Source: a virus. From it: 64,000 nucleotides of DNA. Below are positions 1 through 8,579 of the stretch, piece after piece. The stretch spans positions 1 to 64,000 of IMG/VR virus record IMGVR_UViG_3300044858_003476; one strand, 5' to 3'. Position 1 is the first letter of the stretch. Each line of letters opens with the position of its first letter. The notes under the pieces were generated by a model. It saw nothing but the letters and a program-made list of their open reading frames with translations, did no database searches and was not told the origin of the DNA. The position numbers were made by a program, and so were the translations under genes.

Positions 1-1
1 G

Positions 2-115
2 GCCGCAGGACTTGCGGTGTCAGTCTGTAGAGCGACCATAAGACCAGAACAGATTTACTCTGTTAAGGCAGGTGCGGAACCCCGCAAGGGAAAGAAGCAG
101 AAACCTAAATCGTGA
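2..115 (+). CDS. tnpB: TnpB-type RNA-guided nuclease, C-terminal fragment cut by window edge
   Basis: Open from the window edge in frame 2, ending at TGA 113-115. The 37 visible residues contain AVSVCRATIRPEQ and end in SVKAGAEPRKGKKQKPKS, the kind of poorly conserved basic tail found at the end of cyanobacterial IS605-family TnpB proteins. The catalytic RuvC motifs would lie upstream, outside the window. Support comes from what follows: a hairpin-bearing end (121-158) ending in GGATGTCAAG, as at the right end of such elements, where the 3' part of the omega RNA is encoded. TnpB is an RNA-guided DNA nuclease that helps its transposon persist. Whether this copy is intact cannot be seen. Confidence 0.6.
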   Translation, partial: AAGLAVSVCRATIRPEQIYSVKAGAEPRKGKKQKPKS

Positions 116-120
116 GGTTT

Positions 121-158
121 GGGAATCGCCGTCCGTTTACGGCGGTGAGGATGTCAAG
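121..158 (+). repeat. Right end of TnpB element (omega-RNA 3' hairpin), copy 1
   Basis: 38-bp segment beginning GGGAATCGCCGTCCG and ending GAGGATGTCAAG. CCGTTTACGG and the flanking CGCCG/CGGCG form a compact hairpin. In IS605-type elements this end carries the 3' part of the omega RNA, and the bases just downstream serve as the guide; here they would start at about 158-159 (GAAGAATTAAAGGC). A copy differing at one position lies at 683-720. Confidence 0.65.
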
Positions 159-683
159 GAAGAATTAAAGGCAATTTATAATGACAGGGTTGTATACGGA
201 CTAGCTGATAACAGTAATGTGTATATAGACGCTGTGTCCTTAGGGGAGGTGCTCAGTTGTAGTATTTACTCAAAGCTCATGGAGTCAGATAGACTATGGG
301 TATCAGTAGATGATCTAGCTGTAATTCTAGAGGATAATAATTGCCCTACGGATGATTTCGAGAAGTGGTTGATATCTATCCGCAACATGGATAATAAAAC
401 CCACGCATTAACTTACAACAATGGTAAAAAGGTATACTACAGATACGAGGGGCAGGAGCTAGTATTCTCGTTAAACAGTATCATAGCCACTCATTATAAT
501 AGTAATATTACTTTTACTAACTGGCGAAATGGGAATAGGTATGAGTATAAGCCTGATGATAGTCGTGTGTGGTGGGTCTCTGCAGATGAAGCTCTTGAGT
601 TGGCCCGTACTATCTCTTCTACGCTGGGCACCTGGCTGGAAGGATGGATCGACCTTATGGGTAAAACCCCGTTTGATCTGTAG
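159..683 (+). pseudogene. Unknown ORF fragment lying between two TnpB right-end copies
   Basis: A 174-codon open stretch, in frame straight through the upstream transposon end, so its own start was probably lost or displaced by the insertion. The first internal ATG is at about 279. I do not recognise the protein: it is mildly acidic, with a Trp-rich stretch VWWVSADEALELA near the end and no clear catalytic motif. Its stop TAG (681-683) touches the second copy of the transposon end, so the 3' end may be truncated as well. Base composition resembles the phage backbone. The next gene is BRO-like, so a former KilA/BRO-type regulator is possible but unsupported. Confidence 0.45.
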
Positions 684-720
684 GGAATCGCCGTCCGTTT
701 ACGGCGGCGAGGATGTCAAG
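683..720 (+). repeat. Right end of TnpB element, solitary copy 2
   Basis: 37 of 38 bases match 121-158; the single change lies in the stem (GGCGGC for GGCGGT). No tnpB frame precedes it. It is an isolated element end directly after the stop of the fragment at 159-683, and is followed by TGGTTTAATAAAGTC, which would be its guide if it were transcribed as an omega RNA. Confidence 0.65.
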
Positions 721-807
721 TGGTTTAATAAAGTCTTGACTCTATCCACATAAAGAATAATGGTTAATGGTAGGCTCTTCACTCTATAGCCTGTAATCTA
801 ATAAACC

Positions 808-1311
808 ATGCCTAACATAAGAACTTACATCTTTAATAGTACCGTAATACGGGTGATCATCAAATGTAAGCACCCCTGGTTTGTAAAGGACGACATACTC
901 AATGTATTAGGCCTCCGTAGCACAGAGGCGTTAAATCCTAAGGAATGCGCTATCTTTACTATTATTGATATTAATGGTGCAAGGGATATAACAGGTATAT
1001 CCCTGCCTGCTGTATATAGGCTCATCTCTGTGCAGGAGGACGTAAGTAAGACAAATAACCTTGCCCTGTTTCTGCGCCGCGTAGAAAACATGGTGGTAGG
1101 GGACATGGTATTATCTGACATCGTGCCTATTTATAAGACCATTAGCTTATCTAGGTATCGGCGTCGCCATTGTCCTTATCTTGAGACTATTTTAATCCTT
1201 CTGATTACTATAGTTATATCGAGTTTACTCACGCCGCATAAACATACAATGATACGTGCACTTGATGCTATATTGTTTGGAGATACGGTAGAGGCCCACA
1301 ATTACAAATAG
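808..1311 (+). CDS. BRO-N domain protein (antirepressor-like) with C-terminal membrane segment
   Basis: 167 residues. Residues about 10-95 read like a BRO-N domain: VIRVIIKCKHPWFVKDDI, then NVLGLRS, then an acidic and aromatic stretch leading to ISLPAVYRLI. BRO-N is a DNA-binding domain common in phage antirepressors and viral BRO proteins. The usual second domain (KilA-C, ANT) is missing. Instead there is a hydrophobic stretch at about 125-143 (TILILLITIVISSLL), suggesting membrane attachment or a replaced C-terminus. It stands alone between the transposon remnants and recA. A regulator of early or lysogenic functions is the family expectation; the real target is unknown. Confidence 0.5.
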   Translation: MPNIRTYIFNSTVIRVIIKCKHPWFVKDDILNVLGLRSTEALNPKECAIFTIIDINGARDITGISLPAVYRLISVQEDVSKTNNLALFLRRVENMVVGDMVLSDIVPIYKTISLSRYRRRHCPYLETILILLITIVISSLLTPHKHTMIRALDAILFGDTVEAHNYK

Positions 1312-1316
1312 AGCCC

Positions 1317-1356
1317 CGCGCGTTGCAAGACTAATTGTATAGCCAGACAACGCGCG
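1317..1356 (+). promoter_or_regulatory. Inverted repeat upstream of recA
   Basis: CGCGCGTTG (1317-1325) pairs perfectly with CAACGCGCG (1348-1356) around a 22-nt loop. There is no T-tract, so a classical terminator is unlikely. It lies between the BRO-like stop and the recA start at 1386 and may be a regulator site or a leader hairpin. Confidence 0.5.
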
Positions 1357-1385
1357 TGAGTGTGTTAACTTATTGAGATATAAAT

Positions 1386-2450
1386 ATGGCTAAGAATGAA
1401 ATCTCAGAGCAACTTAAGCTTGCTCGAAAGCTGGATAATGAGCTTAGAGCAAAGTGCCCTAATTATATGGGGGGCCTCGGCTCTACTAGTTCTATCGAGC
1501 CTACTACTTTTATACCCAGTGGTATATTCTCATTGGACTATGTATTAGGAGGTGGGTGGCCCGCAGGTAAGATAGTAGAGATTGCAGGTGAGACTAGTGT
1601 AGGTAAGACCACACTTATGAAACAGTGCGTTAGTCTATTACAGGCTAAGGGATACATGGCAGCGTGGTTAGATCACGAGAAGTCATTCGAGGTTGGTTAT
1701 GCTCGGATGATGGGTATGAAGATGGACCAGATAGCCATGTTCCGCCCCGATACAGGAGAGGAGGGTATGGATAGTCTTATTACTCTATTAGACAGTGGTA
1801 TAGTCAAGATAGTCGTTATTGATTCAGTAGCGAATATGATAGGGGCTGTTGAGATGGAGAAGGGCTCTGCTGATGCTACTGTTGCTCAATTGGCCCGTCT
1901 GCTTAGTAAGAAGTTACCTCAAGTAGTCAATGCTGCTAGTAAGACTGGCGCTACCGTAGTGTTGATTAATCAGTATCGCACTAAGGTAGGTAGTTATGGG
2001 GCCCCCGTCGGCTCCACTGGTGGTAAGGCTCTGGCCTATAATGCTGCTATACAATTGCGGCTAGGACGAGGAGATCTCCTTAAACAGCGGGGCGTTATAA
2101 CTGGCATGACTATTACAGTCAAGAACACTAAGAATAGAGTAGCTATCCCCTTTCGTGAGGCAGAGTTAGATTTACTATTACCCTATACAGGCCCCAATGG
2201 GGATCTACTGGCGGGCGTGGATCTAGTAGGCGACATTGTACGTCAGGCTGTTAAAACTGGTATAGTTACTCGTAATGGGGCCTTCTATACCTTACCTGAT
2301 GGTTCTAAGTTCCAGGGCCTAGCAGCAGTTCGTGCTGGTATTAACCAGAGTATGCTAGATTCTATTTACAGTCAGTTGTCAGAGTATGATAAACAAGACA
2401 ACGCAGCAGGTGATGACACCGAAGAAACAACTAACGACGAGCATGTATGA
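1386..2450 (+). CDS. recA: RecA/UvsX-type recombinase
   Basis: 354 residues, the usual RecA length. Walker A is GETSVGKTT (68-76), Walker B is IVKIVVIDS (D146), and the later IVVLINQ-like strand is seen as VVLINQYRTK. SAGGKALAY-like text appears as GSTGGKALAY near 211-220, as in the L2/DNA-binding region of RecA. The protein forms ATP-dependent filaments on single-stranded DNA and drives strand exchange, here for phage recombination-dependent replication and repair. The C-terminal tail is acidic (GDDTEETTNDEHV), as in many RecA proteins. The stop overlaps the next gene by 4 bases (ATGA), so the two are translationally coupled. Confidence 0.93.
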   Translation: MAKNEISEQLKLARKLDNELRAKCPNYMGGLGSTSSIEPTTFIPSGIFSLDYVLGGGWPAGKIVEIAGETSVGKTTLMKQCVSLLQAKGYMAAWLDHEKSFEVGYARMMGMKMDQIAMFRPDTGEEGMDSLITLLDSGIVKIVVIDSVANMIGAVEMEKGSADATVAQLARLLSKKLPQVVNAASKTGATVVLINQYRTKVGSYGAPVGSTGGKALAYNAAIQLRLGRGDLLKQRGVITGMTITVKNTKNRVAIPFREAELDLLLPYTGPNGDLLAGVDLVGDIVRQAVKTGIVTRNGAFYTLPDGSKFQGLAAVRAGINQSMLDSIYSQLSEYDKQDNAAGDDTEETTNDEHV

Positions 2451-2884
2451 CAAACAAGACAACACAACCTCAGTATAAGGTGACACCACCGAATCAGAAA
2501 CAATTAGCGAATATGACGCTATCGGAGTTGACAAGCAGTATAGCTAGTCTCAAGCAGGCCCTGCAAGTTATCAGTGAGTATATGAATAAGCATCTTAAGG
2601 ATGCGGGCTATACGCCCCAGCAATCTAGGAATGACATTTTCTATAGTGCCCCGCGCCATTATACTGATGGGCACGGCGATGTAGGCAGTGATATTGATGC
2701 AGGGATTAACAATAATTATACTCCTACTAGTGCTCCATCTTTATTTGAAGGACGACTAGCTATCGTAGATAGCACACTAGAAGACGAGTTCAGTAGAGGG
2801 GGAGACCTGTCTACTGAGGAGTTTGTAGAAGAGCAAGAACGGCTCAATCTATTAAATAACATAAGAAGAAACCAGCAACAATAA
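2447..2884 (+). CDS. Unknown 145-residue protein coupled to recA
   Basis: Not recognised. It starts within the recA stop (ATGA overlap) and ends one base before nrdA, so it sits in a recA-nrdA operon. Residues about 20-50 look helical (LANMTLSELTSSIASLKQAL), the middle is rich in Gly/Asn/Asp, and the C-terminal 30 residues are charged and helical with Gln/Asn at the end. No signal peptide or membrane segment. A recombination accessory role is suggested only by position. Confidence 0.75.
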   Translation: MTNKTTQPQYKVTPPNQKQLANMTLSELTSSIASLKQALQVISEYMNKHLKDAGYTPQQSRNDIFYSAPRHYTDGHGDVGSDIDAGINNNYTPTSAPSLFEGRLAIVDSTLEDEFSRGGDLSTEEFVEEQERLNLLNNIRRNQQQ

Positions 2885-2885
2885 T

Positions 2886-5882
2886 ATGCAAATCAACGTT
2901 ATACACACAGATGGTACTCGTACCCCCTATGATGCCAATCGCGCTATCGAGGTAATTAACTGGGCCTGCGAGGGCCTAGAGGTAGACCCCGATAAGTTAT
3001 CTCGGCGACTTAGTCGTCGCTTCAATGAAGATACCACTACAGAAGCTATACAGAATGGTCTGATTAGATCAGCAGCTGAATTAGCCGATTTGCATTACCC
3101 TGATTGGCTGAAGGTCAGTGGTCGTCTTCGTATGTGGGATTGGCGGCGTAAGGTTAAGGCCCGCCGCGGCTATCTCTATGGTAATTATCCAGTGGCCTTC
3201 GAGTACCTGAGGTCTGAGGGCCTCTATGAAGGATACCTAATAAAGAAGTTCTTAGACACGTATAGTACTGATGACATTGCTGAAGCCGGCACCTGGATAG
3301 ACCCAGAGCGCGATATGCGCTTTGATATAAGCGGTGCTGATCTACTCACAGCGCGCTATCTACTAGAGGGAGAGTTACTACAGGAGATGTGGCTAACACA
3401 GGCACTACTCCTCAGTATGCTGGAGCCCGCCCACGAGCGTATGGCCTTTGCTCATAAGACCTATGACCTACTCAGCCTCGGTAAGATCAGCCTGGCCACT
3501 CCTCTTATGAGTAATCTGCGTCAGGCCGATGGTAGCCTCAGTAGCTGTCATATTATCGATATCGATGATAGTCGCGAGAGTATCTTCGATAATATCTCTC
3601 AGTTAGCAGCTATGAGTGCTAATGGAGGTGGGGTAGGCGTACGCATTAGTAAGGTGCGGGCCCGCGGTAGTCGCATTCGTAAGAAGAAGGGCGCCAGTGG
3701 TGGTGTATGCCCTTGGATTAAGATTATCAATGCTACCATCGTCGCTACTAACCAACGTGGCGTACGCGCAGGGGCCTGTACCGTAGGTATAGACGTATGG
3801 CATGCTGATCTCCTTGAGTACATGGATCTGCGGGGTGATGCTGGTAGTGAGCATACGAAGGCTCGTGATATCCTGCTGCAATTCATTATCTCTGATGAGT
3901 TCATGCGTCGTGTAATTCTAGATAAGGACTGGTACCTAGTGTGCCCTACTGAAATCGAGAATGTATTTGGATATCAATTAGCCGATATGTACGGCGATGA
4001 ATTTACCAATGCCTATCACGCCATCGAAGCATATATCAACTCCTCTGCCCCTCCGCTCGACGTAGTTAAGAGGGTCAGCGCTAAGGCTATATGGAAGAAG
4101 ATGCTGATGCTCCTACTTGAGACAGGCACTCCTTACGTGGCTTTTAAAGACCGCATTAATGCTCTTAATCCTAATAAGCATGAGGGTATTATCGGTGGAG
4201 TAAATCTATGCGTAGCCCCTGAGACACTTCTTATGACTGACAGAGGCCACCTACCTATCGCTACCCTAGCGGGGCAGGTAGTCAACGCTTGGAACGGTAC
4301 TGAGTGGAGTGAGGTAACGGTACGCCAGACAGGGGAGAATCAGCCCCTTCTACAAGTTCACTTCAGTAATGGAGAGACGCTCGACTGTACCTACTACCAT
4401 AAGTTTCACGTACAGCGTCGTAATGGGGTAGATATTGTCGAGGCCCGCGATCTCGAGATAGGTGATAAGCTTATTAATTTCGATTTGCCAGTTCTATCCT
4501 CTGATAACGATGTTGACCTCCTTATTAAGGTAGCGTATTGCCCTGTTCCCATTAATGGTTATACTATTCAGACCCGATTAGAGTGGTTGGCTAGGCTGCT
4601 TGATTCTAATGGTACTTATAATAGCTTCCAAACCTTCAAAATAACGCATACCAGTAAGCCCTTCCTATTACAAGTGCGGCTCATGCTACAGACGCTTGGA
4701 GTGGACTCTAAGGTTTTCCCCCGGTATAAAGCAGGGCTTCGGGCGTATCGTCAGGAGAAGTTCTGCCTATTAATTGATAAGTATGGAGTATATCAGTTAT
4801 CCCAACTAGGCCTACGAACTAATCGCCTTCAGTGGATGGCTAAAAAACCTAAGTATGACAATACTGATCACATTACTATCAAGAAGGTAGAACTCACTGG
4901 TCGTCGTGATAATACGTACTGCGCTCACGAACCTAAGCGTAACCTGCTCATGTTCAATGGAGTGCTTACAGGCAATTGCGTCGAGTCATATAGTTTATTC
5001 AATAGCAGCTACTCACATTGCTGTATGCTTCTGTCGTTAGTACTACCTCGTATTGCTGACGATGAGATGGCTGATGTTAGCCGTATGGCTGTTCGTCTAT
5101 TAGATGCCGCGTGTGATCTTACTACTAGCCCTACTCCTGAGGCTCGCGCTCATGTGAGCCGCTATCGTACCATAGGCGTAGGTGTCATGGGGCTGGCTGA
5201 CTGGTTAGCCATTAGGCACCTTAAGTATCAGGATCTCGATGTCATAGAGAAACTATTCGAAGACATCTGCTTCTATACTACCCAGGCTAGTGTAGAACTA
5301 GCAGAGGAGCGGGGGGCCTACCCTGCATTCCCTGGTAGTGAGTGGAGTAAGGGCCTTATCCTGGGTGGTCGTGATAAGGAGTGGGTGAGAGATAATAGCA
5401 CCGACCCCGAGAGATGGTATGCCCTCATGGAGCGTTTAGTCGTATCGGGTATTCGTAATTCTCACATCCTGGCTACTGCTCCTAACTCCAGCACCTCGTT
5501 GGTACAGGGCACCACAGCCTCCTTCTTACCTGTCTTCTCTCGTCTTACCATTGATAAGAATGGGGCCGGTATTAATACCATAGTCCCACTCTATATCAAG
5601 GAAGCATTTCACTTTTATCAAGAGAGCCGCTATACTCATCCCAGTGTCGTAGTCTCTGCTGCAGCAACTATTCAGAAATGGGTAGATACTGGTCTTAGCA
5701 CTGAGTTGTTATTCAATTTCAATGAACATGCCTATGGCCTCGACTGCGTAATCACTGCTAAAGATCTAAATGATGTCTATATGCAGGCGTGGCGTGAGGG
5801 TCTCAAGACGGTATATTACGTGCGGAGTATGTGGCAGGATAAGGTAACTGAGAAGAGTGAGTGCCATTCCTGCGCTAGTTAA
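2886..5882 (+). CDS. nrdA: Class I ribonucleotide reductase large subunit, interrupted by an intein
   Basis: 998 codons, of which 256 (442-697) are an intein, leaving a 742-residue enzyme of normal size. An ATP-cone-like N-terminus (1-90) is followed by the barrel. LSSCHIIDIDDS carries the first redox cysteine. The split motif NL|C rejoins after splicing to NLCVESYSL, where that Cys is the thiyl-radical cysteine of the family. PNSSTSLVQGTTASF is the phosphate-binding loop region, and the C-terminal KSECHSCAS holds the swinging CxxC pair. It reduces NDPs to dNDPs together with the subunit encoded at 7510-8556. The coding frame is uninterrupted, so activity depends on protein splicing. Confidence 0.93.
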   Translation: MQINVIHTDGTRTPYDANRAIEVINWACEGLEVDPDKLSRRLSRRFNEDTTTEAIQNGLIRSAAELADLHYPDWLKVSGRLRMWDWRRKVKARRGYLYGNYPVAFEYLRSEGLYEGYLIKKFLDTYSTDDIAEAGTWIDPERDMRFDISGADLLTARYLLEGELLQEMWLTQALLLSMLEPAHERMAFAHKTYDLLSLGKISLATPLMSNLRQADGSLSSCHIIDIDDSRESIFDNISQLAAMSANGGGVGVRISKVRARGSRIRKKKGASGGVCPWIKIINATIVATNQRGVRAGACTVGIDVWHADLLEYMDLRGDAGSEHTKARDILLQFIISDEFMRRVILDKDWYLVCPTEIENVFGYQLADMYGDEFTNAYHAIEAYINSSAPPLDVVKRVSAKAIWKKMLMLLLETGTPYVAFKDRINALNPNKHEGIIGGVNLCVAPETLLMTDRGHLPIATLAGQVVNAWNGTEWSEVTVRQTGENQPLLQVHFSNGETLDCTYYHKFHVQRRNGVDIVEARDLEIGDKLINFDLPVLSSDNDVDLLIKVAYCPVPINGYTIQTRLEWLARLLDSNGTYNSFQTFKITHTSKPFLLQVRLMLQTLGVDSKVFPRYKAGLRAYRQEKFCLLIDKYGVYQLSQLGLRTNRLQWMAKKPKYDNTDHITIKKVELTGRRDNTYCAHEPKRNLLMFNGVLTGNCVESYSLFNSSYSHCCMLLSLVLPRIADDEMADVSRMAVRLLDAACDLTTSPTPEARAHVSRYRTIGVGVMGLADWLAIRHLKYQDLDVIEKLFEDICFYTTQASVELAEERGAYPAFPGSEWSKGLILGGRDKEWVRDNSTDPERWYALMERLVVSGIRNSHILATAPNSSTSLVQGTTASFLPVFSRLTIDKNGAGINTIVPLYIKEAFHFYQESRYTHPSVVVSAAATIQKWVDTGLSTELLFNFNEHAYGLDCVITAKDLNDVYMQAWREGLKTVYYVRSMWQDKVTEKSECHSCAS
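4209..4976 (+). other. Intein in NrdA, inserted before the active-site cysteine
   Basis: The 256-residue insert starts at Cys442 (CVAPETLLMTDRGHLP, block A) and ends at Asn697 (FNGVLTGN, block G), with +1 residue Cys698. Block B is seen as LDCTYYHKF, and block F as TYCAHEPKRN. The penultimate residue is Gly, not His. Between the splicing blocks lies a reduced region with one LAGLIDADG-like helix (LEWLARLLDSNGTY) and no clear second one, so the homing endonuclease is probably degenerate. RNR genes are a common intein site in phages and cyanobacteria. Confidence 0.88.
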
Positions 5883-5898
5883 ACTAGGAGAAGAATCG

Positions 5899-6105
5899 AT
5901 GGATACAAAGGATACAAATTTACTAACACTTGAGCAAGAATTACGGCTGCGCGCTACGTCAGATACTATTGATAAGATGTCGCTAGAGCAGGCCCGTCAT
6001 ATGCTCAAGGATGTGGTGAAGCAAGCAATGCTTAGAGATAATCTATACGCGGCTATCATCAAGAAGAATTGGGGTCTAGAGCCAACGACCCCGCCTAATC
6101 ACTAA
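5899..6105 (+). CDS. nblA: NblA-type phycobilisome degradation protein
   Basis: 68 residues. ATG 5899 is chosen because TAGGAG lies just upstream; the frame is open further 5' but overlaps nrdA. LTLEQELRLRATSDTI, MSLEQARHML and RDNLY...KNWGLEP match, from memory, the NblA pattern LSLEQEF..R....MS.EQA...L and the final WGLEP. NblA is a small helical adaptor that binds phycobiliproteins and brings in Clp protease to dismantle the antenna during nutrient stress. In cyanophages it is a known auxiliary metabolic gene, thought to free amino acids or limit photodamage during infection. It follows nrdA by 16 bases and is closed by a strong terminator. Confidence 0.85.
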   Translation: MDTKDTNLLTLEQELRLRATSDTIDKMSLEQARHMLKDVVKQAMLRDNLYAAIIKKNWGLEPTTPPNH

Positions 6106-6114
6106 CACCTACTT

Positions 6115-6136
6115 GGGGGCCCCGCCCCCTTTTTTA
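6115..6136 (+). terminator. Rho-independent terminator after nblA
   Basis: GGGGGC (6115-6120), loop CCC, GCCCCC (6124-6129), then a T6 tract. It closes the recA-nrdA-nblA operon. Confidence 0.85.
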
Positions 6137-6147
6137 TTTGGAGATAT

Positions 6148-6711
6148 ATGGATAATCAACTCGTACGTAACGTCTTTAATATGGTCGCCGGTAAGGTAGT
6201 CACTACTGATGTCGCTATCGGCCTACTCGGTGCAGAGGCTAATTGTTATGTCACTACTCTCATTAACTCAGTAGCAGCCGGAAATAAGACACCTGAACTA
6301 GCTACTACAGCCTTCTATGACAGACTAGAGCATAAGACTCTACTAGATGTTGTACGTGGTACCCGTCGTAATGTGCCCCTTCAGTTAGCTCTATTGCGTG
6401 ATATTCTACTAACTATCGAGTTACCAGAGCCCCCCGAATTCGAGTTTAATATCCTCAGTCTAGATGACTTTCAGGCTCTCCGTACCCTAGTTTATAAGGC
6501 CCTCCCTCGTACAGTAGGTGACCCGGATGGGCAGAAGGCCTATGCTAAGTTTACTAAGTTAATGGGCCTTGCTACTACTGAGGTACTCGAGTTACCTGAT
6601 TATGACGATGAGGAGGAGGAGCTCGATGATGAGCTTCAAGAACTAGCCGCTGAGTTCGTGGAGGAGTTGGGCTTAATCACGAATGTAGAATCTAAGGCAC
6701 CCCAAGACTAA
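6148..6711 (+). CDS. Unknown 187-residue protein with strongly acidic C-terminus
   Basis: Not recognised. Starts at ATG 6148 with GGAG nearby (TTTGGAGATATATG). The first 150 residues look globular and helical. Residues about 150-178 are almost all Asp/Glu (YDDEEEELDDELQELA), a tail type seen in proteins that mimic DNA or bind basic partners. The stop shares one base with the start of the next gene (TAATG), so translation is coupled. Confidence 0.75.
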   Translation: MDNQLVRNVFNMVAGKVVTTDVAIGLLGAEANCYVTTLINSVAAGNKTPELATTAFYDRLEHKTLLDVVRGTRRNVPLQLALLRDILLTIELPEPPEFEFNILSLDDFQALRTLVYKALPRTVGDPDGQKAYAKFTKLMGLATTEVLELPDYDDEEEELDDELQELAAEFVEELGLITNVESKAPQD

Positions 6712-7505
6712 TGCACGCTTATATTGATGAGATACGCGCCCTCCGCCCTCTCGGCAATACAATAGAGCTGGCTATAATTAAGCATCGCCAGGTGATAGTA
6801 CAACGCGGACTGTTTGCAGTCGGTAGTCTATGTGTTTATGTGGCCCCTGGCTCTATTCTACGGAATGGGCTAGGGCCCTATAAACCCGGCTATAGAGTTA
6901 AGATACGTAGTTACAATGGCTATACTAGCCAGGGGTTAATATTACAGACCCCTCTTAATTTCACTAATTATCAATTAGGACACGATGTCAGTCAGGAACT
7001 AGCTATTGATTATCCTACTACGACTCTGCCTGCTATTATACCTGCCCCGCGTCTTACCGAGTGCAGTGATTATAGTAAGGCGCGGGCCCTGGGTATGTAT
7101 AGTTGGTATGAGTTACCCCCCGGGCAAGACTGCGCTCTATACGTCATAGATGGTGTATTTGGTTCTGGCCCCATAAGTGTTGATTATGATACCACGACTA
7201 TATCAGCGTGTATGCGCGCATGGGGCGGAGATCTAGTAGTATGGGGTAGATACAGTGGTATATTCTTAATATATGATCTATATTTTATAGATCAGCAGCG
7301 TTATGCCACTCTAGAAGAGATAGAAGATTTCCTACTAGAAGTGCCCCTCCAGAGTTTATTAATTGAGAGACATGCCTCGTTACCTCTAACTGCTGATACT
7401 CTTCGTATACTGTGCTCTACTGCCAATACTACCGTACCTAGCAGTCACGTATTGTTGAAAGCAGAGGGGCCCGAGCCATATCAATTTGTGGTTAAGCCAC
7501 GTTAA
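6711..7505 (+). CDS. Unknown 264-residue protein between acidic protein and nrdB
   Basis: Not recognised. Start ATG overlaps the previous stop by one base, and the end lies 4 bases before nrdB. The text is rich in beta-type residues and prolines (SLCVYVAPGSILRNGLGPY, PATIIPAPR-like region), with no membrane segment or known catalytic motif. Expression with nrdB is likely from the spacing; no function is assigned. Confidence 0.75.
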   Translation: MHAYIDEIRALRPLGNTIELAIIKHRQVIVQRGLFAVGSLCVYVAPGSILRNGLGPYKPGYRVKIRSYNGYTSQGLILQTPLNFTNYQLGHDVSQELAIDYPTTTLPAIIPAPRLTECSDYSKARALGMYSWYELPPGQDCALYVIDGVFGSGPISVDYDTTTISACMRAWGGDLVVWGRYSGIFLIYDLYFIDQQRYATLEEIEDFLLEVPLQSLLIERHASLPLTADTLRILCSTANTTVPSSHVLLKAEGPEPYQFVVKPR

Positions 7506-7509
7506 ATTA

Positions 7510-8556
7510 ATGCAAGTACATCTCCCCCCTATCTTTAATCCCAATGGTGACGATAGCCCCCAGAAGCGTAGATTATTTGGTGGTAATCCTACTAATATCA
7601 TTAATCTAAAGGATGTCAGATACAAATGGGCCAGTCATCTCTTTACAGAGATGAGAGCCAATATATGGATTCCTCAAGCCACTGATCTCACGCCTGATAT
7701 TAATAACTATGTCACGATGCCCCCCAATATGAGGCGGGCCTTCGATGGTATGTTATCCTATCTCACTTTCTTGGATAGTCTACAGACCTGCGTATTACCG
7801 CTACTTATGCCTGTTATTACTGCACCTGAGGTTAGAATATGTATGGGCGAGCAGTTATCACAGGAACAGGTACATTCTCAGTCATACGCGTATATTATCG
7901 AGACTGTAATCCCCACGGATAAGCGAGATTATATCTACGAGTTATGGCGGGAGGATCCTGTGTTACTGAGGCGCTGTGAGTATATCCAGAATCTCTATGA
8001 TAGGTATATTCATGAGATGACTATGGAGAATTATACTATCAGTATGGTAAGTGACTTCTTACTCGAGGGTATATACTTCTTTCCTGGCTTCCGCTTATTC
8101 TACGCTATAGCTAATGAGCGTTATATGTCCGCTACAGCTGATATCATTAAGCTCATCGAGCGTGATGAACAGACCCACCTTAAATTAATCGCTAATATAA
8201 TTCGTACCGGCCTAGCTGAGGGTACACTCATGTGGGATACGGATGAGATTATGGATTTATTCCATAAGGCCGCCGAGTATGAGATTGAATGGGGCCTCCA
8301 TATCGGACTTGGTGTGAATGGTATTAGTGCTACTACTATCGAACAATATGCTAAGTATCTATGTAATATTAGAGCCCGCGCAATAGGCTTACCTACTGTA
8401 TTCGAGGGGCGCCAGTATAGCCGCAATCCCTACGCCCACCTCGATAGATTCGCTGCTACTACTGGTGAAGACTCTATCACTCGAGATAACTTCTTTGAGA
8501 GTGGTGTTATGTACCGTAACCCCGCTAAGGTAGTAGACGGTTGGGATTCTATCTAA
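7510..8556 (+). CDS. nrdB: Ribonucleotide reductase small (radical-bearing) subunit
   Basis: 348 residues from ATG 7510 (an upstream in-frame codon at 7486 lies inside the previous gene). All six metal ligands of class I NrdB can be placed: D89 (FLDSLQ), E119 and H122 (QEQVHSQSY), E186 (FLLEGIYFF), E220 and H223 (ERDEQTHLKL), with spacing 34 and 3 as in the E. coli enzyme. Y126 sits where the stable tyrosyl radical forms, so it is a Tyr-radical type. It generates the radical passed to NrdA and is separated from nrdA by about 1.6 kb. Confidence 0.93.
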   Translation: MQVHLPPIFNPNGDDSPQKRRLFGGNPTNIINLKDVRYKWASHLFTEMRANIWIPQATDLTPDINNYVTMPPNMRRAFDGMLSYLTFLDSLQTCVLPLLMPVITAPEVRICMGEQLSQEQVHSQSYAYIIETVIPTDKRDYIYELWREDPVLLRRCEYIQNLYDRYIHEMTMENYTISMVSDFLLEGIYFFPGFRLFYAIANERYMSATADIIKLIERDEQTHLKLIANIIRTGLAEGTLMWDTDEIMDLFHKAAEYEIEWGLHIGLGVNGISATTIEQYAKYLCNIRARAIGLPTVFEGRQYSRNPYAHLDRFAATTGEDSITRDNFFESGVMYRNPAKVVDGWDSI

Positions 8557-8579
8557 ACAACAGTTAATCAATTACACCG

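Noticed and set aside
529-753. 74-residue frame across the second transposon end
   Set aside because: It overlaps the fragment at 159-683 in another frame and runs through the repeat; no start signal or protein-like pattern.
730-760. Sigma70 promoter TTGACT...TAATGG before the BRO-like gene
   Set aside because: The -10 element is poor and the spacing is short; not strong enough to list.
5857-5898. Longer start for nblA inside nrdA
   Set aside because: ATG 5899 has the TAGGAG ribosome site and gives the usual NblA length.
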